NCBI GenBank assembly: GCA_945859605.1 | Contig: OX243814.1 | Location: 43,683,505-43,747,504, forward strand | Origin: Lumbricus rubellus | Taxonomy: Eukaryota > Annelida > Clitellata > Crassiclitellata > Lumbricidae | DNA: 64,000 bases | Direction: 5' to 3' | Shown here: positions 44,173 to 55,737 of the stretch, piece by piece | Position numbering within the stretch: the stretch's first letter is position 1 | Layout of the letters: each line of letters opens with the position of its first letter | Position numbers and translations under genes: made by a program | Notes under the pieces: model-generated | What the model was told of the DNA's origin: nothing | The model's database searches: none | Seen by the model: only the letters and a program-made list of their open reading frames with translations

Positions 44173-46518
44173 CTATAGATACGCAGCACGGTAGCATTCA
44201 GAAGCATTGCAATGAATGTGAAACCCTTTGCAGATTGCATTGTAAAACGATGAAATATTTTCTAAGGAATATTCCAAAAGCAGTGAAATGAAATCGACTT
44301 CTTTTGGAATAAAGCTGTTATGAAGCGCTTCTAATTTGTTATTTAGGCCTAAGCTTACATCAGATTCATGGAACACGCTTGGCACATTCTCTGTTTTCTT
44401 TGATATTCCAGTAGATATCCGATATGATGTGTTCATTATAAATTTATCCAACAGATAAGCCGGAGTTCTGAGGTCGTAGTTTTGTCGGAAATTTGTAGCA
44501 GACGTTCTTTCAGTTGAAGAAATTACTAAATACCGAGCAAAAATTTCTGGTGTGATGCGCATATCAAGAGAACACCATCTGCCACTGTGGTGAATATCAG
44601 ATTTAATGTGCCTGAAAATTTGATAAAATCCAATGATTCTGGTGATGTCGTCAATGTAGAACAAACAACATGCATTCAGTGTTTCGTCTTTCTCATTCTC
44701 AATTGATTGATTGGTTAAGACTCTGGAGCAAAGGTCGATGGCAGCTTGGTATTCTGATGTGGCAAAATGAAGAGCAGCCATGTAGACCAAAGTTGCACTG
44801 TGGTGGGTTCCGAAGTTGGATTTTCCACATGCTAACGCTTCTGCAAGAAGACCTTTTGTCACTTGGGTCGCGAGTTTGAATTCAACAGGGGAGAGGGTTC
44901 TGGTCAAGTTTTCCATAAGACCCCGTGCTGTCAATGAAAGGAACAAACTTCTCTCAAGTTTTGTTCTGTTTGATTTTGGAAAGTTATGATGTTTCGACTT
45001 CAAGACTTTCGATTGCCATAGGACTTCTCTGACAAAATCGATGATAACGTTGCTATCGTACATGTGTGTTACTTGGCGCTCGTCCAGTGAGATTGCGGCT
45101 TGCAAACTGTACAGTACTTTTTCGATGTGTGGGAAGCTGGACGAGAACTCCACAGACGACGAAAAAAATCTTAAATAACCTTTCGGTAATACTTTCATCG
45201 AGCAACGAAGATACTGAAAGTATCTGCGGTCCGCATAGCTTTCCTTCCGTGTGACGTTCAAGACAATGTACTGCACAGAAAAGAAGAGGACGAGTAAAAA
45301 TTCCACATCAAAGAAGCGAAGTCTCCTTTCATTCATAATCTCGCAGATTCTCAGCATGTATTGGCCAAAATCTGTTATCGGACCCGTAGTGTCAGTGATG
45401 ATAGAGACTCTTTCCAAGATGGGCCGTATGTATTTCACGCCAAACCAAGTATTCAAAAAGATTGGGCAACATAATTCATTCAAAACTCTAATAGTGTCAC
45501 CAACTATCTTCTGGTTCATGTGTTCATGAAACAAGTTTGCTTGAGGAATAAAATAGTTCGGACAATATCGTCTATTCAGCCATTCCGCAAGCTTTCGCAA
45601 TAAATAGCAGCATATTTCAATGACAGGCAAAGTATTCCACAACTCTGGTGATAACTCTTCACACGACCACAACATCAGTGTTTTGAAATGGTATGTGCAG
45701 AGAACTTCGTCTTCCTTTGGACAATCTTTTTTGATTAGTTTTCTCTTGGCAAAGAATCTGAGCATATGATAGACAATCTGCTGAACTGGAGTCCAACTCT
45801 GAAGTAAAATGACTTCAGCAACTGAAAAGGACAGTCTGCACTGGTGTACATCACCTCTGCAAGAAGGGTGTTTTGCATTGACAACATGACAGCCACTTCG
45901 TACTATCTTGTGGATGTCGGCATTGGTCGGCCATCCAAACTTTCTTCGACGATATAGCCAATGTCTCGCCTCCTTTGGCCACTGTGGGCACCAAATACTA
46001 AAAACAATATCTGAAGAAAGATTGCCGTCCTTGATTAGCTTTGCTGCTGGACCAGCAAAATATTGTTTTTCTTCTGCAGTTTGCCCAGATGAACCTGAAA
46101 ACATGGCGATACGTACAAAAATACGTGGGTGGGAAGATGGCTGAAATTCAAATGTCTTGCAATCCCAATTATATATCAATTTTTCCATGCGTTGAAGCTT
46201 AACAAATCCCGGACAATCTGGATATGGCAAGATCTGTGAACAATTCATCGTGTCAAGAAAACTGCTGACATCATTTGGTAGAACGGGAATGTTGTCCGTG
46301 AAGGCCAGCTGATCAGCGTAACATACAAGAACATCCGTGTCATCGATACATGAGTTTATCGGTTCAACGCTCAACTCGACAGAGCTTCCACATTCAAAGT
46401 GATGCTCAAGAACTTCGTCTGGAGACAAAACGTGAAATTGCATGGAATAAAACAAATCGCTATGCGACTTTGGATGCAGCTGGCTTGTACCAACAATGAA
46501 CGCTGAAACACCTTCCAT
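44173..46518 (-). CDS. Mab-21/cGAS-like nucleotidyltransferase paralogue A
   Basis: Intronless frame of 781 codons. The family is the Mab-21/MB21D/cGAS-like receptor superfamily. Positions 44-62 match the nucleotidyltransferase pattern GS-x14-D-x-D (CGSSVELS...DDTDVLV), so two of the metal-binding acids are retained. The C-lobe is typical: WCPQWPKEARHW, RKFGWP, GCHVV, RLSFSVAEVILLQSW, TYHFKTLMLW and CPNYFIPQANLF. The second half is a helical extension including YMAALHFATSEYQAAI, which looks TPR-like. ATG 46518 is preferred over 46536: TTAAACTTCAG just upstream looks like an acceptor, and the paralogue starts at the corresponding place. The stop at 44173 is premature relative to the paralogue (about 950 aa). 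Enzymatic activity and any role in nucleic-acid sensing are inferences from the superfamily. Confidence 0.85.
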   Translation of the reverse strand: MEGVSAFIVGTSQLHPKSHSDLFYSMQFHVLSPDEVLEHHFECGSSVELSVEPINSCIDDTDVLVCYADQLAFTDNIPVLPNDVSSFLDTMNCSQILPYPDCPGFVKLQRMEKLIYNWDCKTFEFQPSSHPRIFVRIAMFSGSSGQTAEEKQYFAGPAAKLIKDGNLSSDIVFSIWCPQWPKEARHWLYRRRKFGWPTNADIHKIVRSGCHVVNAKHPSCRGDVHQCRLSFSVAEVILLQSWTPVQQIVYHMLRFFAKRKLIKKDCPKEDEVLCTYHFKTLMLWSCEELSPELWNTLPVIEICCYLLRKLAEWLNRRYCPNYFIPQANLFHEHMNQKIVGDTIRVLNELCCPIFLNTWFGVKYIRPILERVSIITDTTGPITDFGQYMLRICEIMNERRLRFFDVEFLLVLFFSVQYIVLNVTRKESYADRRYFQYLRCSMKVLPKGYLRFFSSSVEFSSSFPHIEKVLYSLQAAISLDERQVTHMYDSNVIIDFVREVLWQSKVLKSKHHNFPKSNRTKLERSLFLSLTARGLMENLTRTLSPVEFKLATQVTKGLLAEALACGKSNFGTHHSATLVYMAALHFATSEYQAAIDLCSRVLTNQSIENEKDETLNACCLFYIDDITRIIGFYQIFRHIKSDIHHSGRWCSLDMRITPEIFARYLVISSTERTSATNFRQNYDLRTPAYLLDKFIMNTSYRISTGISKKTENVPSVFHESDVSLGLNNKLEALHNSFIPKEVDFISLLLEYSLENISSFYNAICKGFHIHCNASECYRAAYL

Positions 46519-49470
46519 TCTGAAGTTTAAAAACATGATTTTACTTTATCAATTAGATTATTCTATCGATATAATTATGGATCTATGCAAATAAAATTGA
46601 AATGAATTACCAAGTTTTGTATGTTTTAATCTTGTGCTGGACCGGACAGAGACGAATATGCCAAAAAAGGAAGATCACCAGCTTGTAAAAATGTAATTAG
46701 TGAAAATTCAGGTAGTATAGCGCATCTCTGATAGGCCTATAAAACTCTTTTCGTTAGGCAAATAGACTTTGATACTCTCATTTTGATGCATGCACTTTAT
46801 AAAATTAGATATTATGTTCCACAACTCAAGGCACTGATCTATGGCTGAAACTAAGTGGGAACAATTGGGTCGATTGTAAAATCTCCACCTTTGGATGACA
46901 TAAAACAGACTTAGCCTTGGTACTTTAAAGACTCAATTGATCTTGTTAGGAACTAAGCAACAATTACGAAAGCTTGAACTTAAATTACTGGCCTCATAAT
47001 TCCATAATTCCACTTTTTCCTCCTGGCGCCAGTGTTCGTGACTTTGGTATGACACTTGATAATGCTATGACTTTACAGAACACCTATCTCTCTTCATCCG
47101 CTCCCGTTACTACAAATAATATTGAGACAGCATGGGGCATTATTAGAACATCGGCGTGATTGTGGGTAGGCCCTATATACCAAAGAAATAAAACTTCTGA
47201 TTAAGGGACTGACTGAGTATTGCAATGGTCAGCGGTCAGCCTAGAGATGCGATTGATGGGCACCAACTCCTCTTTTGTGTGTGTGTGTGTTATTTCAGTT
47301 TAACGACACTGTGTGGTAACAATGACCATTAGCGTCGCCCTCCTTCTTTGTCCTGACTTGAGACTGGCAATGGCGAAGTGCAACCTTTGGCGGAGTTATT
47401 CTCTTTTGTGATTGTCTTTTAAATGGTTCATATGCTACGTCCTGTCCGTCTTGACTACTGCAAATCGCTAGTTTAAGAACTAATTTGCACTTATGCCTAT
47501 TGGAGTCAATGGGTGGGCAATTATTAACTTTTAGAAGTGACCTGCAATATGAACACGCATGATTCATTTTTCAATATATAAATAAATATATAATTATAAA
47601 TATACCTGTTGACGTTATTAAACTCACTGATCGAAACTTTTAAGGTCCAAAAGCCCCTCGCTAGAACCCCAAAGCATGGTTAGGCCTAAATTACTTTAAT
47701 CTCATGTTTTAAAAATTGTATTCCTGTTGGGTAGATTCGCACTGAAACTCAACTCATTGACAGAATCGTCCAGACTGAGTGAGCAGGGTTCGGCTACAAA
47801 AGACTCTGAGAAGTGATTAGCTGCGGGCGTGTAATGTAATGTGTAATGTAGTCTGTATGTAGGCTTATAAGATTAGGGTAAGCTTATTTATAATAGACCT
47901 CACATGGCAAAGGGTCGGTTATTTAACTCACGTTTTTAGTTGACTATTCTTTGCCGATGCTCTTATAATAATGTATTCCCCGCAACTGGATTGGATAGAT
48001 CTATGCCGGCAATTATAAATAATAAACTTTAACGTTAAAAATGTTCATATAAGTATAAAAATACTCGTTAACTGGTAACCGTATTTTGTCTACTTCGCAC
48101 GCCATGTCGCAGTACTTAGACTAATGACAAATCAGTCTTGGTGGAAAAATACACGTTCAGTCTAAAAGTCCTTCGGAATTCCCAGGTGTCTTTATAAGGA
48201 CGACTAAACCCGAGAAGCTAAATTATCATTGGAGAATTTGAGAAATAACGTTCTAATTATTACAGGCTTACCCCGTCATCAGCTGAGGCATTTCGCGGAT
48301 ACAGCGGTGAAGGAGTCTAATAATTATAATAATTATTGTTGACTAGGAAGTTAAATGAACCACGCGGAATGTGCAATTGTGCATAACGTAGTCAAACAGT
48401 ACGATCTGTGAGCAGTATTTCAATCTGCCCATCATTTAAACACACCATGTCTCCTTTCTTCAGTTTAATTATTATAGTCTTCTTTATTCTCGTCTGGTTC
48501 TCTGTTCCAAGACAGGCTCACATATCCGACGACGTCATTCATGAAATGTGACACAAACTTTCAAAGACTGTGCTGAACACGTGGCCCTTTTAGAGCTACA
48601 ATAGCAGTGATTATAAGTTCAACAACCTTTCTGTTTTTTATATAACGTGTGTTGACCATTTTTTCTAGGCTAGTAGGCTACCCATGTGCCTGTATGGCCA
48701 ATGACCGCAAATTTTGAGGTATCAGTGGAATATGCTGTGGTTGTGGGGTATACATTGTAGGATTGGGATTGTCAATTATTTTAATTTAATGGCAAGGCAT
48801 GGTTATATGTTGTATAGACATATAGTGTAGCCTACCTACCTATTGCAACTATCAGAAGTCTGCTACATTCTATCAGTTTCCTACAATTTCAAAATTTCGT
48901 TAAGGTGCTCACATTTGGGGTAAGTTACCCTATACCACTGGACCATTGGCGTGGGAGCAATGTCTGGTTGCTAGAGTGAAATACCTGACAATTCCGGTGC
49001 ATTATGTTACTATGAGGCGTAGTGAGAGATTATCTAATAAAGAAAGAGTTTCTTACATGGAGCTGGGTGGTAGAAATCTATGACCAAGTCCGGTGCAGAT
49101 GGATTCGAACCAGGGAGTTGCCACCGTCATTCCTTCAAGTTTATCTGCTGACATTCCACCGCAATACGCTGCTACCTGGTTCGATGATTGGGGTGTGTGC
49201 GACATCTTTGCAGACAAGAACGGCGGGCGTCACAATATAAAGTTAAGACATTCCACTGCATGCAATCATTGCAATGCCTGTTTGCCTTCTGGTAGCCAAC
49301 ATCTTATGAAGGTCGCCCGCCGCTCACTACAACGAGGCTGTGACGGTTAAGATTGACAAGAGTTACTGTCTCGAATCGTTGCAGTGACGATAAAGATACG
49401 AGTTATACAGAACTTTACACTAGGACATTGATAGCCATACTAACAATGCTAGAAGTAAGATTTTTCATCA
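46519..49470. other. Intergenic, no gene seen
   Basis: About 2.9 kb between the two paralogues. It holds a short (GT)n run (47276-47291), several TAGGCCTA copies (46730 and 47684) and scattered short frames without homology. A tRNA B-box-like string on the minus strand at about 49098 has no cloverleaf. Confidence 0.45.
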
Positions 49471-50074
49471 TCTATATAAATAAAAATGAAACTTTCGAAT
49501 AGTTCGTAATTTTTTCTCTCGGTAAGTTACGCACTGATTGTTGTGAAAATTTACCAAAACCTTCCATTCCAATAGCACCGTGTCTTAAAAAATTTCCCCC
49601 CCAAAAAACCCAATCTTTTCCACAAAAAGTGAACTTTGCAATCCGTTCGACCGCCATTTGCAAATTCAACCAAACCGCAGGGTTGCAAAATTTCATAATC
49701 GTCTTAACCCAAAACACAGTGACGAAACATGAATGAGGTCGCGTGCCGTGACGTCATAAGCGAGTCGCATAATAATTTCCATTACGAAAGCGGCCTTTCA
49801 CCATTCTTGGTCAGGAAGGGACGGTGTGAGGGAGAAATGGAGCGGAGGGAGCGGGACGGAGAGGGTGGGGAGGGAGCGGAGGGGGAGGGGGAGGGAGAGG
49901 GAGGGAGGGGGAGGGAGGGGAAGGGAGAGGAGAGGTAGGGGAGGGGTGGGAGGGAAGGAAAGGAGGAGGAGGAGGGGGAGGGGGAGGGGAAGGGAAGGGG
50001 AGGGGAAAGGGAGGGGAGTGGGAGGAAGGGAGAGGTCTTTTCTGCCACAGCAACGCGTGGCCCGGTACAGCTAG
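49471..50074 (+). mobile_element. Helitron-like element, 604 bp
   Basis: Starts TCTATATAAATAAAAATG after an A (49470) and ends GCGTGGCCCGGTACAGCTAG (CTAG 50071-50074) before a T. Both ends fit Helitron-type termini inserted at an AT dinucleotide. The 3' half (49825-50035) is almost pure GGGA/GAGG purine repeat. No protein is encoded. Confidence 0.75.
49825..50035. repeat. Purine-rich (GGGA/GGAG)n tract
   Basis: Imperfect G-rich purine repeat of about 210 bp within the Helitron-like element. Its mirror-symmetric purine bias makes triplex or quadruplex structure possible. Apparent Pro/Ser-rich frames on the minus strand are artefacts. Confidence 0.9.
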
Positions 50075-51889
50075 TATTTTATATTTTTACTGAAACCTGT
50101 ATACCTTTAAGGTTATGTCGAGTGACTAGTCAGAAGTACCAAAAAGCAGGTTTAAAAACGAACATATAATTGTAATCTCGCAATTGCGATAAAACGTTCG
50201 ATTAGCCTATTCTATATGTAGCCTATAACATGTATTGACAAAAAACTTATGTTGTAGAAACTTGTGCATTATGTGTTCAAACGGACGATGAGTTTTCTTA
50301 GCAGCAATTTCAATCAGTGCTTCTCTATACGGAAAATTGCAGTCGATACAACACCTCACTTTCAAATATCTTGCTAGAAAGTGTCTTCCAACGAAATAGC
50401 GACGTTCAATGCATTCACGCGTTAAACGAACTCGGATGCCCTCGACTGTAACGTAGCGCTCACACCATTTGTCAAAACAATGCAAATACGATGGTTCTGG
50501 TGGCCCAGAACTATCAATATCACATGCCTTCAAATCACCACTATCAGGTGATAAGTAAAAGAAGAGTGTCTGAAATCCAAGCAATGATCGTACGTCTGCA
50601 TCAAATAAAGATTCAATCGGTGGCACCATCAAAACATTCACAAATGCAAAGTCTTTCAAATCGCCCTGCAGTTCAGGCTCATGAAGAATTCGTTCGTATA
50701 AATTCAACACTCTGTCGTATTGGCGACACTTGTAGAGGTACACAGCACGATAGCACTCAGATGTGTTGCACTGGATGTTGAAGTCTTTGCAAAGCACATC
50801 GTAGAACGATGTCATATTTTCTATGGCATATTCCATCAGAACATTAATTACGGTTTCATTATCCTTCAACTGATTGGCAGCTTCGGTTTCTGCAAGAGAA
50901 TCTGTTCTCCAGTATGCGATCTGTCTGGTAGAATTCAAACGAGAACCTAACGTGATCGCAGAAATGCGTCTCGGCTTAAATAAAAGCTTTAGATATTCGT
51001 CCATAGGAAATGACGAATCAGACAGGTCCTCGTTAAATTCGATGTATTTGGATGTTTCGTCGGCAGATAATGCAGCTAAATAATAAGCAAGTAACCTTGG
51101 TGAAAGACGCAGATCAAGATAAAGTCGTCTGTCGATGTAATGAAGTTTGTGTTCAGTAATTTGTTTGAGAAGTACACATAATCCAACGATTCTTGCGACA
51201 TCGTCAATAAACAATAAACAACCTGCATTCAGTGTTTCTTTATCCTCTTTAGAAGTCTGACCCCCGAGAATTTCTAAGCAGCAACGTATTGTTTGCTGAT
51301 ATTCTGATGTCGCAAAATGGAGAGCAGCTAGATAGGCCAATGCTGCAGGAGCAATGCCATCGTCACATTTTAAAGCTTTTCTCAGAAACACTTTTGACAT
51401 GAGAGATACTATTTGAAATTCTGAACGGGCATTTAACCCTTTCCAGCCCACCGGGTCCAATTGGACCCAAGCATTTGCAGATGCTGTAGAATTGATATTA
51501 ACTCCCGTTGGGTAACTTTGGACCCTATTTTGACCTCAGCTAAGTCAATACTTTATTTAGCAGGTTACATACCTTGTAAATTTCCGTAAGTAGTCACGTG
51601 ACAGTTGTTGTTTTCGGCAGACATTTTAACACAGATATTTGCAAGTTTTCAGGATGAAATCACAAAAGGTGGGACAGTTTTAAAATTCTGGTACCATGGC
51701 GAATAGATTGCATATTATTAGGTAATAGTATAATATGACATTTGTTTAGGTTTTGTTAAGTCAGAGTTTGGTTCTTTTTATCGATAAAGTGAATGGGTCC
51801 AAATGGACCCTATGGGAATTGACTTTGCAAACAGCAATCTTCTACACTACAAAAACGTTGTTTGTTTGTTTGTTTGTATGTGCACTTGT

Positions 51890-51928
51890 TATAGCGCCCC
51901 TTCAAGCTCACTCTGCTCAGAGGCGCTC
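51890..51928. repeat. Dispersed GCGCTC hairpin motif, copy 2
   Basis: TATAGCGCCCCTTCAAG...CAGAGGCGCTCC. Same short element as at 522-566 and 56892-56932, here inside the 5' noncoding part of the piggyBac element. Confidence 0.45.
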
Positions 51929-52056
51929 CCGAATGCTGAGCGGACACTGCATCGGAGTTTCACGCCATACATTTTATACTTTTACATCATAATGCTTTAT
52001 CTATTTTCTTACAGATTTCCAAGAAACGACGGACAGGGGCAGAAGTTCTTATTCTA

Positions 52057-53858
52057 ATGGAAGGTGACATATCTGATGTTGATCTACCATTAGAAGAATC
52101 AGATGACGAAACCGAATTATTGAAAACCACAAAACCTCAAATCTGTCCCACCACTAGAGGGAAAAAAGGCATCAGTGCAAAAGTTTCGGTGGAGCCTGCA
52201 AATCTTGGTCATGAAGATGGAGACACAGCGGTGACCACTTCAGATGACGAAGACGACCTTCCTTTGGCCATCAGATACAAGAAACTTATTGAAGTAAAAA
52301 CTGCAACTCGAAAGAAAAAAGGTCAGTCACTGAAATGGAAAGCTCACAACATAAAACCTGTTGGCGTGACTTGCTCTTCTGTCTTCTCGGAGCCATCTGA
52401 CGGCCTCACTCCTTTGGATTATTTCAAGCAATTTATCGATGACGACATAATCCAGAACATAACGAACCAGACAAACCTGTATTCTGTCCAGCAGACTGGA
52501 AGCTTGTTTGGTGTGACAAGTGAGGAGGTTGAACAATTTATAGGTATCCACATACTTACAGGCATAGTGAAGATGCCCAGTTACAGGCAGTACTGGGCAG
52601 ATGCTACCCGTATTTCTACCATAGCTGATGTGATGTCACGGAATCGTTTCGATAAGCTACGATCTCTTCTGCACGTGAACGATAATTCAAAAATGTTGCC
52701 TCGCACCGAACCAGGCTACGACAAGCTCTTCAAGGTGCGACCATTCATTGACAGCTTACGTAAGAACTTTGCTAAAGTTGAACCAGAGGAATATAATTCT
52801 GTTGACGAAATGGTTATCCCTTTCAAAGGCCAAAGTAGCCTGAAACAATATATCAAGAATAAACCACACAAATGGGGCTTCAAAGTATTTGCACGGGCCG
52901 GATCAAGTGGCTTTTGCTATGACTTTGAAATTTACGTTGGAAGGGGCACAACACCCACGGAAACACAAATCGGAATTAGTGGTGACGTAGTCTTACGTTT
53001 GACTGAAGGTTTACCAGCAGGAGAAAATTACAAAGTTTTTATGGACAACTGGTTCACATCCTACCAGTTGATTCTGGAACTACACAAAAGAAAGGGTTCC
53101 TGGCAGTTGGCACAGTTCGTGCGAATAGGATTCCTGGGTGTATTTTCGAGAAGGATGAAAACATGAAGAAAAAAGGGCGCGGATCGTATGACTTTCACCT
53201 TGAACAAAACAGCAACATCATTGCTGTAAAATGGTTTGACAACAAGCCGGTGCATCTCATATCGTCTTACGCTGGAATCAATCCAATTGGCCTCGCTCGA
53301 AGATGGTCACTAAAAGACAAAAAATATGTGATGGTGAATCAGCCGCATATTGTCAAAGAATACAACCGATTCATGGGCGGAGTTGACCTTCACGACATGT
53401 TGGTTGCTCTGTATCGAATAAACATCAGAGCAAAACGCTTCTATTTACAAATCATATTCCATATGATCGATGTTAGTGTTGTCAATGGATGGTTGTTGTA
53501 CCGTAGACATCGCACACTTGCTGGAGAGAATAAGTACATGAGTCTCATCGATTTCCGCTCAGAAGTTGCTCGCGCATTGATGACTGCAGGTAAGACCATG
53601 ACCAAGAAAAGGGGACGGCCTTCAATGGAAAACGCATCATTGCCAGAATCAGTACCTGCAAAGAGAGTACATTTTGTGAAACCAATCAGCAACGTTCGCT
53701 ATGATAAAATTGAGCATTGGCCTGAACATTCATCTGTCAAGCATCGCTGTGCAATGTGTAAAGTCGCGAAGTCTCGAGTTCGTTGCATAAAATGCAATGT
53801 TGCACTGTGCTGCACAAAGGAAAAAAACCACTTTGAAGCTTACCACAAGCATGAATAG
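52057..53858 (+). pseudogene. piggyBac transposase with one frameshift
   Basis: Encodes an acidic N-terminus, then the DDE_Tnp_1_7 core: GITGIVKM-like and RFDKLRSLLHVND segments, catalytic Asp in SVDEMVIPFKG, Asp in VFMDNWFTS, and Asp in MGGVDLHDML. A C-terminal cysteine-rich domain follows (HRCAMCKVAKSRVRC and CCTKEKNHFEAYH). The frame breaks once near 53095: past ELHKRKG, the expected GTVRANRIPG continues in the +1 frame until the second open frame takes over through 53858. All other hallmarks are intact, so the lesion is young or a sequencing error. An acceptor-like TTTTCTTACAG lies 40 bp before the ATG. Confidence 0.92.
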
Positions 53859-55737
53859 AATCTACCATGGCCAGTTATCGCTGTACTTTGACTTTAGGCA
53901 TAGAACATTGAACTGAACTGGCAACTCCCGTTGGGTCCAAAAGTACCCTTTTCACCATTTATTAATTAAATGTGATAAAATAATTTTTTTTATAGTTCTA
54001 GCTTATTTTAGGTGGGAATGATGAGATTTAACCCAAAAAAATTTTTTCTGATGGCTAGAATTAATTCGGGCTGGAAAGGGTTAATCCAGTTAAATTTCGC
54101 ATGAGATCCAGAGCACTCAGCAACTGAAACCGACCACTTTGTATTGCGTTTGTTTTCGGAAAGTTATGATGCTGAGAGCGAACAATTTTAGGTTGCATCG
54201 AAACTTTGTTGATTAATTCGACAAAAAGTTCGCTATCTAAAGAAACTTTTCCAAGACTAAAGTTATTCGCAGAATGCAAGAGAAGCAACAGATTGTCAAA
54301 ATATTTGAAAGATAATACGTTCTCTAGTGTTGGAAAAACTCCGTATATCCTTTGTCCTTTCATCCTCAAGTTTAATACATCAAGAGCAGGTTGTAAGCCA
54401 AAGTGTAGTGCTAATCTTGGCCGGTGTCTATTTATAAGACGAAAAATTTTATGAGAATTCAGGAATGTTAGCGACAAAAATTCATTCAATGATTCTAGTA
54501 ATACCGATTTCCGAAGTCCTAAGAAAGGCAGCAAGAATTGAGTAAGATTTGGCGTTGTATCCGGTGGTCTTTCAAACTTGAAGATTATGCTCATGATTGA
54601 CAGTACGTAATTTTCTGTAAACCAATGGCAAAGCTTCTCAGTATTGCAAAATTCACTAATTCTTCTTTTAGTCTGCTGAAGCATTGTGGAGATCGATGGC
54701 GCGTGAAATAGATTTGCTTCAGGAATAAAATAGTTTGGACAGTTTTGTTTATTCAGCCATTCCGAGAGCTTTTGTAACAACTTGCAGCAGATCGTAATGG
54801 CGCAAGATGAATTCCACCATTCCGACGGCATCTCTTCACATGTCCATAACATTAAAGTCTTCAAATGATACGAACAGAGTACCTCATCTTCCTTTGGGCA
54901 ATTATTTGGCATCAATTCTCTCTTTGAAAAGAATCTCAGCATATGATAGACGATCTGTTGAGTTTGAGTCCAACTCTGAAGTAAAATTACTTCCGAGACA
55001 GAGAACGATAAGCGCCACTGGAGTTGGTCGTCTTTGCAGAGACGATGCTGAACGTATACAACATGACAACCATTTTGCACAACCTCAGACACTACGAACG
55101 TCGTTGGCCAACCGTGCTTTCTTGGTCGAATGGTCCAATTTTTTGCCTCTGTAGGCCACTGAGGGCAAAATATGCTTTTGACGTTATCACTTCCCAAACA
55201 GTTAGAAACCCTTTTACCTTTTATTGATGGGCCGCTTACAATGTGTGTCGATGAATGAAATAAAAAAGGTACCTGAGCAAAATGCGAATTTGCGATTGTT
55301 GCCATAGCTATCAACCCGTAGAGACCCGTACTAGATGTACGCCTACAATTAGATTCGAACTTCTTATATTTCCAATTATAGTTCAGGTAACCCCAAATTC
55401 TCAGTCGAACGAAACCTGGATATTCATGGTATGATTCAATCTTGTAGCACTTGATCTGATCGACTAAACCACTCATATCACTTGGCAAAACAGGAAAATC
55501 GTCGCTGAATACAATCTCATCAACTTGAGAGATAAATGCATCAGTGTCGTCAATGCATATTTGCAGCGGTCGAATGTAGAACTCCGCAGCGCTGCCACAA
55601 AGATACCAGTAAAATTTTGGCACAGGTACTGATTCTATGAGTATGTTACGCATGCTATCAGAAACGGAATGAAACGACTTTGGAAGCAGTTGACACGTGC
55701 TTGAGATGAACCAGGAAACTATTTCTTCATTCGACAT

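Larger units (their letters stand above)
51437..54080 (+). mobile_element. piggyBac transposon, 2,644 bp
   Basis: The 13-bp ends CCCTTTCCAGCCC are inverted at left (51437) and right (54080). TTAA flanks both sides (51433-51436 and 54081-54084), the invariant piggyBac target. Near the left end is the palindrome GGGTCCAATTGGACCC (51459-51474). Related GGGTCCAAATGGACCC-like sequence lies at 51794-51810, and CTCCCGTTGGGT occurs near both ends (51501 and 53926). These are probable subterminal binding sites. The element inserted into Mab-21/cGAS-like paralogue B. Confidence 0.95.
50207..55737 (-). pseudogene. Mab-21/cGAS-like paralogue B, interrupted by piggyBac
   Basis: The 5' part (55737 down to 54081) begins MSNEEIVSWF and has GS-x14-D-x-D (CGSAAEFY...DDTDAFIS, residues 47-69). 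It continues with the Mab-21 C-lobe (WCPQWPTE-like segment, RKHGWP, GCHVVYVQH, WRLSFSVSEVILLQSW, SYHLKTLMLW and CPNYFIPEANLF). The 3' part (51432 down to 50207) carries the helical extension (LAALHFATSEYQQTI, FIDDVARIVGL, CYRAVYLYKCRQYD and FLARYLKVRCCIDCN). The element at 51437-54080 separates them at a TTAA. The two halves are in the same frame across a single TTAA, giving about 960 codons, the size of paralogue A's locus. The gene was therefore intact until the insertion. As sequenced, translation would run seven codons into the transposon and stop. Confidence 0.88.

Noticed and set aside
49085..49125. GGATTCGAACC, a tRNA B-box complement
   Set aside because: The expected A box distance and cloverleaf are absent on the minus strand.
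49782..50074. Pro/Ser-rich and Gly/Arg/Glu-rich frames
   Set aside because: Artefacts of a purine-rich simple repeat.
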